A stretch of 64,000 nt of DNA, taken from contig JAHRFE010000020.1 in the NCBI GenBank assembly GCA_019084245.1, positions 1 through 64,000 on the forward strand, written 5' to 3'. Positions 57,401 to 64,000 of the stretch are shown in pieces (the stretch's first letter is position 1; each line of letters begins with the position of its first letter). The stretch comes from Hoeflea sp. (GTDB lineage: Bacteria; Pseudomonadota; Alphaproteobacteria; Rhizobiales; Rhizobiaceae). The notes beneath the pieces were generated by a model. That model ran no database searches, was not told where the DNA came from, and worked only from the letters and a program-made list of their open reading frames with translations. Both the position numbers and the translations under genes were made by a program.

Positions 57401-57637
57401 ATGCAGTGTTTTTTCGTGGAGTTTCAATGCAAGCTCGGACAGGCCTACCCGGTCGCCGAAGAAATCGCCAACCGCGAAATCGCCTCCGAAATCTACTCGG
57501 TCAGCGGCCAGTTCGACCTGATGGCGAAATTCTATATCGAGGATGACGTCGATATCGGCCGTTTCATCGCCGACAATGTACACACCATACCCGGCATCGA
57601 GCGGACGCACACGATCCTGACCTTCAAGGCCTTCTGA
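57401..57637 (+). CDS. stand-alone Lrp/AsnC ligand-binding (RAM) domain protein
   Basis: The 78-residue protein consists only of the RAM effector domain of Lrp/AsnC regulators: VEFQCKLGQAYPVAEEIANREIASEIYSVSGQFDLMAKF (cited in part) and TIPGIERTHTILTFKAF. There is no DNA-binding helix-turn-helix. Such single-domain proteins are known as small-molecule binders that form multimers and may modify Lrp proteins. ATG 57401 follows AAGGAG; an ATG at 57368 is possible but adds a non-conserved head. Divergent from the binding-protein gene above, which could make it a sensor of that system's substrate. Confidence 0.82.
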   Translation: MQCFFVEFQCKLGQAYPVAEEIANREIASEIYSVSGQFDLMAKFYIEDDVDIGRFIADNVHTIPGIERTHTILTFKAF

Positions 57638-57704
57638 GAAGACGGAGGGCCAGCCGGGTAGCCAGTCCAAAGGCTCTCTTTACGGTCAATGGTCTGAAGG
57701 GGAA

Positions 57705-57781
57705 TGGTACGGTTGGGTGGGCTTGAACCACCGACCTCCGGATCCACAATCCGGCGCTCTAACCAACTGAGCTACAACCGC
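57705..57781 (-). tRNA. tRNA-His (GTG anticodon), CCA encoded, lacking G-1
   Basis: The sequence folds into a cloverleaf: acceptor GCGGTTG/CAACCGT, D arm GCTCAGTTGGTTAGAGC, anticodon arm CCGGATTGTGGATCCGG with GTG, and T arm GGTGGTTCAAGCCCACC. Position 73 is A and CCA is encoded. The first pair is G1-U72 and the base before it is T, so the extra G-1 normally found on tRNA-His is not encoded. The same feature is known in a group of Alphaproteobacteria including Caulobacter and Rhizobiales. Confidence 0.95.
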
Positions 57782-57908
57782 ACGAAAGACTGCAAGGACC
57801 CTGTCCAAGCCGTCATCTTGCCGCTCACATACGGGGAGCACGGCGCTTTTGCAAGAGGGATTTGCCCCGATCGGATCATTTAGGCTTCCCGAAAAACCCT
57901 CGACGCAA

Positions 57909-57933
57909 AAGGCCGGACACTGGGTCCGGCCTT
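57909..57933 (-). terminator. terminator after phasin gene
   Basis: AAGGCCGGAC and GTCCGGCCTT form a perfect 10-bp stem with a five-base loop; on the minus strand it is followed by TTTTGCG. It lies 32 bp beyond the phasin stop. Confidence 0.85.
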
Positions 57934-57964
57934 GGCTTGTTTTCAGTTTCGCAGCTTGGCGAAA

Positions 57965-58420
57965 TCAGGCAGCCTTGATTTCGCTCATGGCCTTTTCGGC
58001 AATGGTCTTGGTCGGCTTGGACACATCTTCAGCCACTTTCTTTGCGGCTTCCTGCATCATCTTGGTCTGGTCGACCATCATTTCGGCCTGCTTGCGGAAG
58101 AAGCTGGTCTGAAGTTCGATCATCTGGGCGACCGACTTGACGCCGAGCAGGGCTTCCATGTGCGACAGCGAATGCTCGACATTGCCACGGGCTGCGTCGA
58201 TGGCCTTGAGGCTCAGTTCAACGGTGCCAGCCTGGGCGGTTTCGAGCGTTGTTTCGATCGCCTTGGTGGCGTCTTCGGCAGCGGTCTTGGCCTTGGCATA
58301 GGCTTCCTTGGTCTGGTTGACCGACTTGTCAGCCATTTCGCGGTAGCCGTCGGCCACCTTGGTCATGTCAAATGTCGGGAATTCAAAGACGTCTGCAGTT
58401 GCGGTTTTCTTGGTCGCCAT
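57965..58420 (-). CDS. phasin family protein
   Basis: A 151-residue helical protein: DMTKVADGYREMADKSVNQTKEAYAKAKTAAEDATKAIE, then VELSLKAIDAARGNVEHSLSHMEALLGVKSVAQMIELQTSFFRKQAEMMVDQTK (cited in part), matching the phasin_2 family. Phasins coat polyhydroxyalkanoate granules, stabilising carbon storage. The amphipathic helices and KAA-rich ends fit. ATG 58420 follows AAGGAG. Monocistronic, with its own terminator and a possible PhaR-type operator upstream. Confidence 0.9.
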   Translation of the reverse strand: MATKKTATADVFEFPTFDMTKVADGYREMADKSVNQTKEAYAKAKTAAEDATKAIETTLETAQAGTVELSLKAIDAARGNVEHSLSHMEALLGVKSVAQMIELQTSFFRKQAEMMVDQTKMMQEAAKKVAEDVSKPTKTIAEKAMSEIKAA

Positions 58421-58493
58421 GTCACTTCTCCTTGAAGTTTCTTGGGACCGCTCATGGCCCCGTTTCGATTTCAAAAGAACCATAGCACGGGTT

Positions 58494-58529
58494 ATGGTGC
58501 ATTGCAACATATTTTGTGCATCGCACCAT
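58494..58529 (-). promoter_or_regulatory. candidate operator upstream of phasin
   Basis: ATGGTGC (58494-58500) and GCACCAT (58523-58529) are exact inverted repeats; each continues into a TGCA-rich arm (GGTGCATTGCA versus GGTGCGATGCA). TGC/GCA-type dyads are bound by PhaR repressors at phasin promoters in other Alphaproteobacteria. Position, 74-110 bp upstream of the phasin start, fits. Confidence 0.5.
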
Positions 58530-58601
58530 GCATTAACCTTTTCTTCACAAATTGCCCCTGCGGCGCCGCGCTTTGCTGGACCGGTGACCGCGTGAAAGCT
58601 A

Positions 58602-58616
58602 TTAATTAAACCTTAA
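58602..58616 (+). promoter_or_regulatory. CtrA-type box TTAA-N7-TTAA
   Basis: TTAA at 58602-58605 and TTAA at 58613-58616 are separated by exactly seven bases, the consensus for the cell-cycle regulator CtrA. The box lies 48 bp before the start of the PdhS-like kinase. A weaker second match (TTAA-N7-TTCA) lies at 58533-58547. Confidence 0.7.
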
Positions 58617-58663
58617 TACGCCCCTACAACGGGCAAAATCTGGCCGAAACTGGAATTCAGCCC

Positions 58664-61600
58664 ATGCAGGCGCATCACTATCCGTTCATAGATCTGGCCG
58701 TTCACGCCTCGGTCCGCGACCGCTTTGCCAAGGGTGACGCCGTGGCGGTGCTGAGCGCGGACCTTGGCGAGTTGCTGTGGGCCAATGGCGCGGCAGCCCA
58801 TCTGTTCGGTTTCGGCAATATCTATGATGCGCTGGATGAAGGCCTGGCCGGCCAGGTCGCGACAAGGCGGCAGATTGAAAGCGCGCTCAGCGGCTTGCGC
58901 CGCACCGGCAGGCCGCAGACTTTCATGATGCGGCTGTCGTCCGGGTTCTCGCGATCGATGACGCCGGCAAGCCTTGAAGACATCACCCTGCCCGACGGCG
59001 CCCGGGCGCTTTTGCTGGTCAGCAGCCAGGCCGGCCAGATCCTGGCGCCCGGCGCCCGCGCCCGCCAGATCATCTCCGGTTTTGAGGGAACCGGCACCCA
59101 TGTCGCGGTGGTGGACGGGGATGGCAAGGTGCTAGCTGCATCGAGCACCTTTGGCGAAATCGGGCTTGCCCCGGGGGACATCGCAAGGATGATCGCCGAT
59201 GTGGCGGACGAGGCCGACCGCCTGGTCAAGCGCATGACCGAGGCGCGCAACGGCCCGGTGCCGACCGCCATCGGCCGGCTGGCCGACGATCCGGCCCTGC
59301 ATCTCCTGTTTGCCGTGGAACCAGCTTCGCTGGATGAGCCGGAGGCCGAGACCGGGGGGCTATCGGCGGCTTACCCTGGCGAGACCCCGCAGGCGGAGGA
59401 CACCTCGTCCGAATCGACGACTGCCGCGGCTGCCGGAGCTGCGATCGACACGGACGCCGGCCGGGAGCCGGAGACAGGCCGCGCGGACGAGGCCGCCGAT
59501 CTTGAACCGGAAGCCATGGAAGGCGTGGCCGGCATGGACGAGGGCGACGCGGCATCCTTGAGCGGCGACGACGCGACCAGCGAGGGCGAAACGGACGACG
59601 GCGCTTCCGGCAGCCTTGAGCCCGCCGCCACGAAGTCCGCCTACCAGCCCGTCCGGTTCGACACCAGCCGGATCCGCGACGAACTCAACGCGCGCCTGGC
59701 AAAGCTGCGCGCCGACGAGGCGCGTGCGGACAGCGTCCCCCTGCCCTTCGCCGATGCGCGCAATCTCGACACCGATGCCGCTGCCCAGACCGACGCCGAT
59801 CACGACACAGGCCCGGCGATGCCGGCGGAGTTTGGTCCAGACGACGCGTCACCCAAGGCGGATGATGCCGACGCCATGGCCGGACCGGCCGACGAAGCCG
59901 AGCCCGCGCACCCGGTGGACGAGGATTGGCAGGATCACGCGGCGCACGCGGAAGCGCCGGAGCAAGCGGCCGCCCATGACTCCGATGCAGGTCCACAGGC
60001 CGATGACGACACGGACCAGGACGCTGATCCTGATGCCGATCAGGACACGGCGCCGATCGAGTCTTCCGGCGCAGCCGACACGCCTGCCCCGGCGGATGAA
60101 CCCGAATTGTCGGCCGGTGAGCCGGACCGGGCCGAGCCGGACCACGCGACCGGGACAGCCGATGCGGAGCTTGGACCCGACGCCGACGCCCCGGCTTCCC
60201 CTGGCGAGGACTCCGCCGTCGCCGCACTGGAATTCCGCTTTGACCCCAACAGCAAGCCCGCGCGGTTTGTCTGGAAGATCAACCGCGACGGCAAGTTCAG
60301 CGACGTCTCGCCCGAATTCGCCGCCGCCGTCGGTCCGCAGTCCGCCGACATTGTCGGCCGCAGCTTTCCGGACCTGGCGCGGGTTTTCAATCTCGACCCG
60401 GATCATGTCATCTCCGACCTCTTGAGCCGTCGCGACACCTGGTCGGGCAAGACCGTCTACTGGCCGATCCAGGGAACCTCGCTGGTCACGCCGGTGGATC
60501 TGGCGGCCCTGCCGACCTATACCCGCGACCGCCAGTTCGACGGATTCCGGGGCTTCGGGATCGTGCGGATCGGGGAAACACGGGAAGACCCCGAAGCGCT
60601 CGGCCTGGCCCTGGTGCCCGGCGCGCGGCTGCGGACAGTGGAGCCACCGCGGTCCGAGGAAGACCATGCCGAACCCGATGACGGCGATCAGGCGGACGCT
60701 TCCGGCGATACCATCCCCAACGCCGAGGATGAAGCCGATCTCGAGATGCAGAATCTTGAACGGGACATCGAAGAGCTCTCGCTGATGGACCGCGCCGGAG
60801 ACGAACCCGCGCATGAACCGGACGACGCCGATGGCGACGACACCGATGCTGCGGGCGCGGCAGATCGCACTGAGGCCGACGCCGAGGATCCGTTCCGGGG
60901 CGAGCGGCCGGCAATCCGGCTGGTCGAGACCCCGATGCGCCGCGACAGCGACAAGATTATCGATCTCGAAGCACGCAGATTGCGGCCGCGTGACGGCCTG
61001 TCGCCGGGCGAACAGGCGGCTTTCCGGGAAATCGGCGTCAGGTTGAATGAATCATCGGCGATCAGCACAAACCGCGCCGACGCGGAGTCGACCGCCCCCG
61101 AGCAGCAGGAAGACCGCCCTTCTTTCGGAAAACGGCAGTCGCTTGCAAATGACGACCATCCGGGCACGGGTGACATCGAGATCGATTTCGACAGCGTTCC
61201 GGCGCCAGAGTCGACCGACGCCGCCGCGAACGAAGCTGACGACGAAGCCGCGGCTGACGCCGGCGAGACTGCGGGCGACACTGGCTCGGCTGCAAACGGC
61301 CAGACCGAGGGTGAAGCTGCTTCGGGCGCCGACGGGCAGACCGAGGGTCCGGCAGATGACCTGGCGGAGAGCCCGTCCCCGGAGGCCGAATGGATCGAAC
61401 CCGCGGTCACCGAGCCCATGCCTTCGGCCTTCGCGCTGCCTGCAAGGCAGGTGATGCCGGCAGGCCTCGATGCCGGTCTGGTCGACGCCATCCCCGCAGC
61501 GCTTCTGGTGCATGCCGGCGATGACCTGATCCATGCCAATGCCGAGTTCCTTGAACTCACCGGGTATGCGTCCCTTGGGGAGCTTGCCGAATGCGGCGGA

Positions 61601-63043
61601 CTGGATCACCTGCTCGACCGCTCGGACGATGAGAATGCCGGCGATGGCGGGATGCTCATCCGGCGCGCCGATGGCGGGACGTTGAAGGTCACCGCCCGGC
61701 TCCGGTCGGTCAATTGGGGCAATGGCCAGGCGCTGCTGCTGGCGTTGTCGCCGATCAGGGCCGACTTTTCCGGGATGGATGCAGACGCGATCACACCGGC
61801 CGAAGCGGAAGCTCTGGCCGAGACCAATGCTCCTGAAGCAGATGCATCTGATACCGAAACGCCTGAAGCCGATGCACCCGACACCGTGGATGCACCCGAC
61901 ACCGTGGCGGATCAGTCGGCTGCGCTCAAGATCGAGGCGCAGGAGCTGCGCTCGATTCTCGAGACCGCCACCGACGGCGTCGTCATCCTCGACAATGACG
62001 GCACCATCCGCTCGATGAACGGCTCGGCCTGCGCGCTGTTCAACTATGATGAAAGCGAAACCCAAGGCCAGCCCTTCGCCATGCTGTTTGCCCATGAGAG
62101 CCAGCGCGCGGTGATGGATTATGTGTCCGGTCTCGCCGACCATGGCGTATCCAGCGTGCTCAATGACGGGCGCGAAGTGATCGGCCGCGAGGCTGCGGGC
62201 GGCTTCCTGCCGCTGTTCATGACCATCGGCCGGCTGTCGGGCTCGAACGGCTTTTGCGCCGTGCTGCGCGACATCACACAGTGGAAGCGGACCGAGGAGG
62301 AACTGCGCACCGCCAAGCGCGCCGCCGAGACCGCCAACTCGCACAAATCCGATTTCCTCGCCCGGGTCAGCCATGAGATCCGCACGCCGCTCAACGCCAT
62401 CATCGGGTTTTCCGAGATGATGGTGGAAGAACGCTTCGGCCCGATCGGCAGCCCGCGCTATCTCGAATATGCCCACGACATCGGCAATTCCGGCAAGCAT
62501 GTGCTCGACATCGTCAATGACCTGCTCGACATCTCCAAGATCGAAGCCGGCCAGGAGCAGATGGAATTTGTCGCGGTCTCGCTCAACGACCATCTGGCGG
62601 AAAGCGTGTCGCTCTTGCAGCCGATGGCTAACAGCCAGCGGGTGATCATTCGCACCAGCCTGTCGGCCAGCGTGCCGGAGGTGGTCGCCGACCGGCGCTC
62701 GATCAAGCAGATCGCATTGAACCTGTTGTCCAACGCCATCCGCTTCACCCCCTCGGGCGGGCAGATTGTCGTCTCCACCTCCTACGAGCCCTCGGGCAAT
62801 GTCGTCATCCGCATCCGCGACACCGGCATCGGCATGAACCGCAAGGAGCTCGAGCAGGCGATGAAACCGTTCGGCCAGGTCGGCCCCGGACCCCGGCAGC
62901 GCGGCGACGGAACCGGGCTGGGCCTGCCGCTGACCAAGGCCATGGTGGAAGCCAATCGAGCCCAGTTCGACATCGTCTCGACGCCCAGCGAAGGAACGCT
63001 GGTCTCCATCGCCTTCCCGCCGCAGCGGGTGCTTGCCGACTGA
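58664..63043 (+). CDS. PdhS/PleC/DivJ-type PAS sensor histidine kinase with long acidic linker
   Basis: A 1459-residue, apparently soluble histidine kinase. Order of parts: N-terminal PAS-like region (residues 20-190, with VLSADLGELLWANGAAAHLFGF); an acidic, Asp/Ala/Glu/Pro-rich low-complexity linker (about 220-515); a second PAS-like region (about 525-665, WKINRDGKFSDVSPEFAA); another acidic linker (about 680-930); PAS regions near 940-1010 and 1095-1215; then HisKA with SHEIRTPLNAIIGFSEMM (His1237) and HATPase with NLLSNAIRF, DTGIGM and GDGTGLGL. The HisKA sequence closely matches PdhS-family kinases, which signal through DivK and PleD to the CtrA pathway. Brucella PdhS is about 1000 residues, so this one is markedly longer. 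A CtrA box precedes it. ATG 58664 is the first strong start. Confidence 0.88.
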   Translation: MQAHHYPFIDLAVHASVRDRFAKGDAVAVLSADLGELLWANGAAAHLFGFGNIYDALDEGLAGQVATRRQIESALSGLRRTGRPQTFMMRLSSGFSRSMTPASLEDITLPDGARALLLVSSQAGQILAPGARARQIISGFEGTGTHVAVVDGDGKVLAASSTFGEIGLAPGDIARMIADVADEADRLVKRMTEARNGPVPTAIGRLADDPALHLLFAVEPASLDEPEAETGGLSAAYPGETPQAEDTSSESTTAAAAGAAIDTDAGREPETGRADEAADLEPEAMEGVAGMDEGDAASLSGDDATSEGETDDGASGSLEPAATKSAYQPVRFDTSRIRDELNARLAKLRADEARADSVPLPFADARNLDTDAAAQTDADHDTGPAMPAEFGPDDASPKADDADAMAGPADEAEPAHPVDEDWQDHAAHAEAPEQAAAHDSDAGPQADDDTDQDADPDADQDTAPIESSGAADTPAPADEPELSAGEPDRAEPDHATGTADAELGPDADAPASPGEDSAVAALEFRFDPNSKPARFVWKINRDGKFSDVSPEFAAAVGPQSADIVGRSFPDLARVFNLDPDHVISDLLSRRDTWSGKTVYWPIQGTSLVTPVDLAALPTYTRDRQFDGFRGFGIVRIGETREDPEALGLALVPGARLRTVEPPRSEEDHAEPDDGDQADASGDTIPNAEDEADLEMQNLERDIEELSLMDRAGDEPAHEPDDADGDDTDAAGAADRTEADAEDPFRGERPAIRLVETPMRRDSDKIIDLEARRLRPRDGLSPGEQAAFREIGVRLNESSAISTNRADAESTAPEQQEDRPSFGKRQSLANDDHPGTGDIEIDFDSVPAPESTDAAANEADDEAAADAGETAGDTGSAANGQTEGEAASGADGQTEGPADDLAESPSPEAEWIEPAVTEPMPSAFALPARQVMPAGLDAGLVDAIPAALLVHAGDDLIHANAEFLELTGYASLGELAECGGLDHLLDRSDDENAGDGGMLIRRADGGTLKVTARLRSVNWGNGQALLLALSPIRADFSGMDADAITPAEAEALAETNAPEADASDTETPEADAPDTVDAPDTVADQSAALKIEAQELRSILETATDGVVILDNDGTIRSMNGSACALFNYDESETQGQPFAMLFAHESQRAVMDYVSGLADHGVSSVLNDGREVIGREAAGGFLPLFMTIGRLSGSNGFCAVLRDITQWKRTEEELRTAKRAAETANSHKSDFLARVSHEIRTPLNAIIGFSEMMVEERFGPIGSPRYLEYAHDIGNSGKHVLDIVNDLLDISKIEAGQEQMEFVAVSLNDHLAESVSLLQPMANSQRVIIRTSLSASVPEVVADRRSIKQIALNLLSNAIRFTPSGGQIVVSTSYEPSGNVVIRIRDTGIGMNRKELEQAMKPFGQVGPGPRQRGDGTGLGLPLTKAMVEANRAQFDIVSTPSEGTLVSIAFPPQRVLAD

Positions 63044-63515
63044 AACAGCGACAGGAACCGCCGGGTCCGGTGGTCCCATAAAAAACGGGGACCGCCAAGG
63101 GTCCCCGTAAGCTTCGAAATTGTGCTGGCCAACAGTGTGAAGAGCAGAGCTATCCAAACGTTGATGCTAGCTTTGCGTCAAAACTGTTACCGGGACCTTG
63201 CTTTCTTGCCTAAGATTTTACCGATCATCCCTGCATCTTAGGGATTGGTTAAATTCGCAGGCAAGGTCCGGTTAACCATGCGGGGCTGGCGGACGGTTTG
63301 CAAAGCCGAATGCATGCCGCGTCAAATGGACTTATTTGAACGATCATGTGCATGCGTTAAACGGAAGCATTGCACACGCGTGGGCGGCAAGGGGAACCGG
63401 CTCAAACCATAGCCTGGTCAACTCGACGCGCGGCAGGATTTTGGGTAGCGTCTTGCTCAGCCATCGCGGCTTGTGCGGCGACTTTTTGGTGCCCATGCGG
63501 GGTTTGGAGTTAAGG
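63044..63515. other. 472-bp intergenic region with a minus-strand terminator
   Basis: No protein gene is visible. It holds a strong minus-strand terminator (63080-63108) with no known minus-strand gene before it, so a small RNA is possible. It also presumably holds the promoter of the hemolysin III gene. Confidence 0.5.
63080..63108 (-). terminator. intrinsic terminator on the minus strand
   Basis: On the minus strand ACGGGGACC and GGTCCCCGT form a perfect 9-bp stem (63085-63108) with a six-base loop, followed by six T residues (63080-63085). On the plus strand no T tract follows. It lies 37 bp after the plus-strand kinase, so it could also serve as its partial terminator. Confidence 0.75.
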
Positions 63516-64000
63516 ATGTACCCGAACTATTCACGGTCAGAACGCGTTGCCGACGGCAGCATGCATGCGATTGGATTGATTGGCGCGATCTCCGGGGCCG
63601 TGCTGTTGCTCATCTGGTCCCGCCAGGCCGCCTCGCCCTGGGAAATGACGGCCATCGCCATCTATGCGATCACGCTCATTGCCACATTCGCGGCTTCCGC
63701 CTTCTATCACATGACCCCCTGGGAAAGCATCCGGCCTCTCCTGCGACGGATCGATCATGCGGCGATTTACTTGAAGATCGCGGGCACATACACACCGCTG
63801 GTGGTGATGATCGGCAATGGTCTGGCGTATGTTATCCTTGGCATCGTCTGGGCTCTGGCGATCATCGGCATCATGCTCAAGCTGCTGTTCTGGAGCACGC
63901 CTGGCCGCATGGGTCCGGCGCTTTATCTGATCATGGGCTGGATGAGCATCATCCTGTTCTGGACATCGTGGTCGGAGGTGCCATTCGGTTTCATCGCCGC
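63516..64000 (+). CDS. hemolysin III family (HlyIII/PAQR-like) membrane protein, cut by window end
   Basis: The visible 161 residues form the start of a seven-helix hemolysin III protein: ERVADGSMHAIGLIGAISGAV (TM1), SAFYHMTPW with the conserved Ser/His, RRIDHAAIYLKIAGTYTPL with the conserved Asp and following Tyr, and further hydrophobic helices. Family members are membrane hydrolase-like or receptor-like PAQR proteins; despite the name, hemolysis is rarely shown. ATG 63516 follows GGAG by six bases. The gene continues beyond 64000; the C-terminal HxxxH part is not visible. Confidence 0.9.
   Translation, partial: MYPNYSRSERVADGSMHAIGLIGAISGAVLLLIWSRQAASPWEMTAIAIYAITLIATFAASAFYHMTPWESIRPLLRRIDHAAIYLKIAGTYTPLVVMIGNGLAYVILGIVWALAIIGIMLKLLFWSTPGRMGPALYLIMGWMSIILFWTSWSEVPFGFIA

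Noticed and set aside
61052-63157. 701-codon minus-strand frame opposite the kinase domains
   Set aside because: The plus strand encodes intact HisKA and ATPase motifs here; the antisense product has no recognisable domain.

Overview
The window is GC-rich chromosomal DNA from an alphaproteobacterium, most likely of the order Hyphomicrobiales (Rhizobiales), Rhizobiaceae/Phyllobacteriaceae side; a Hoeflea-like genus is a guess. Supporting signs are a PdhS/PleC/DivJ-type cell-cycle kinase preceded by a CtrA box, an IalB protein, a phasin, a rhizobial Frc fructose ABC operon, a Sit metal ABC operon with Mur-like boxes, a DUF6867 gene inside a liv operon, and a tRNA-His without the encoded G-1 base. 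No rRNA, CRISPR array, insertion sequence or integrase was seen; the only phage trace is a truncated HK97-type capsid gene at the left edge.

Layout. 1-6.7 kb is envelope and accessory DNA: capsid fragment, a fumarylacetoacetate hydrolase/SDR pair resembling the end of an L-fucose oxidative pathway, IalB, a truncated inverse autotransporter and a MipA/OmpV protein, with a 697-bp AT-rich spacer. 6.8-11.2 kb is a tightly packed operon (PhyH-type dioxygenase, C-methyltransferase-like enzyme, second methyltransferase, ATP-grasp enzyme, metallophosphoesterase) of unknown product. 11.2-21.2 kb is mostly catabolism: divergent Lrp regulator/arginase/ornithine cyclodeaminase, LysR, allantoicase and NCS2 purine permease, ribulose-phosphate epimerase, VOC protein and an acid-sugar-dehydratase-like enolase. 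21.4-25.4 kb is a second glycan-like operon (two paralogous glycosyltransferases, WbqC, CmcI-like enzyme).

25.7-31.4 kb is livHMGF, DUF6867 and livJ. 31.5-36.6 kb is frcBCAK on the minus strand with a divergent ROK regulator and an AT-rich palindrome between them. 36.7-40.3 kb is sitABCD with two near-identical inverted metal-regulator boxes around its promoter. Then come a GGDEF protein, a DinB protein, and the glycine cleavage operon gcvTHP behind a tandem glycine riboswitch (42.4-47.0 kb). 47.3-52.5 kb is a TetR-controlled RND efflux operon whose promoter spacer is filled by an 18-bp perfect palindrome. 52.6-57.2 kb is a second branched-chain/amide-type ABC operon. The right end holds a stand-alone Lrp ligand-binding domain, tRNA-His, a phasin, a 1459-residue PdhS-like kinase, a possible minus-strand small RNA and the start of a hemolysin III gene.

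The best candidates for something undescribed are the 6.8-11.2 kb operon, perhaps acting with the 21.4-25.4 kb operon on a surface polymer, and the unusually long acidic PdhS-like kinase under probable CtrA control.
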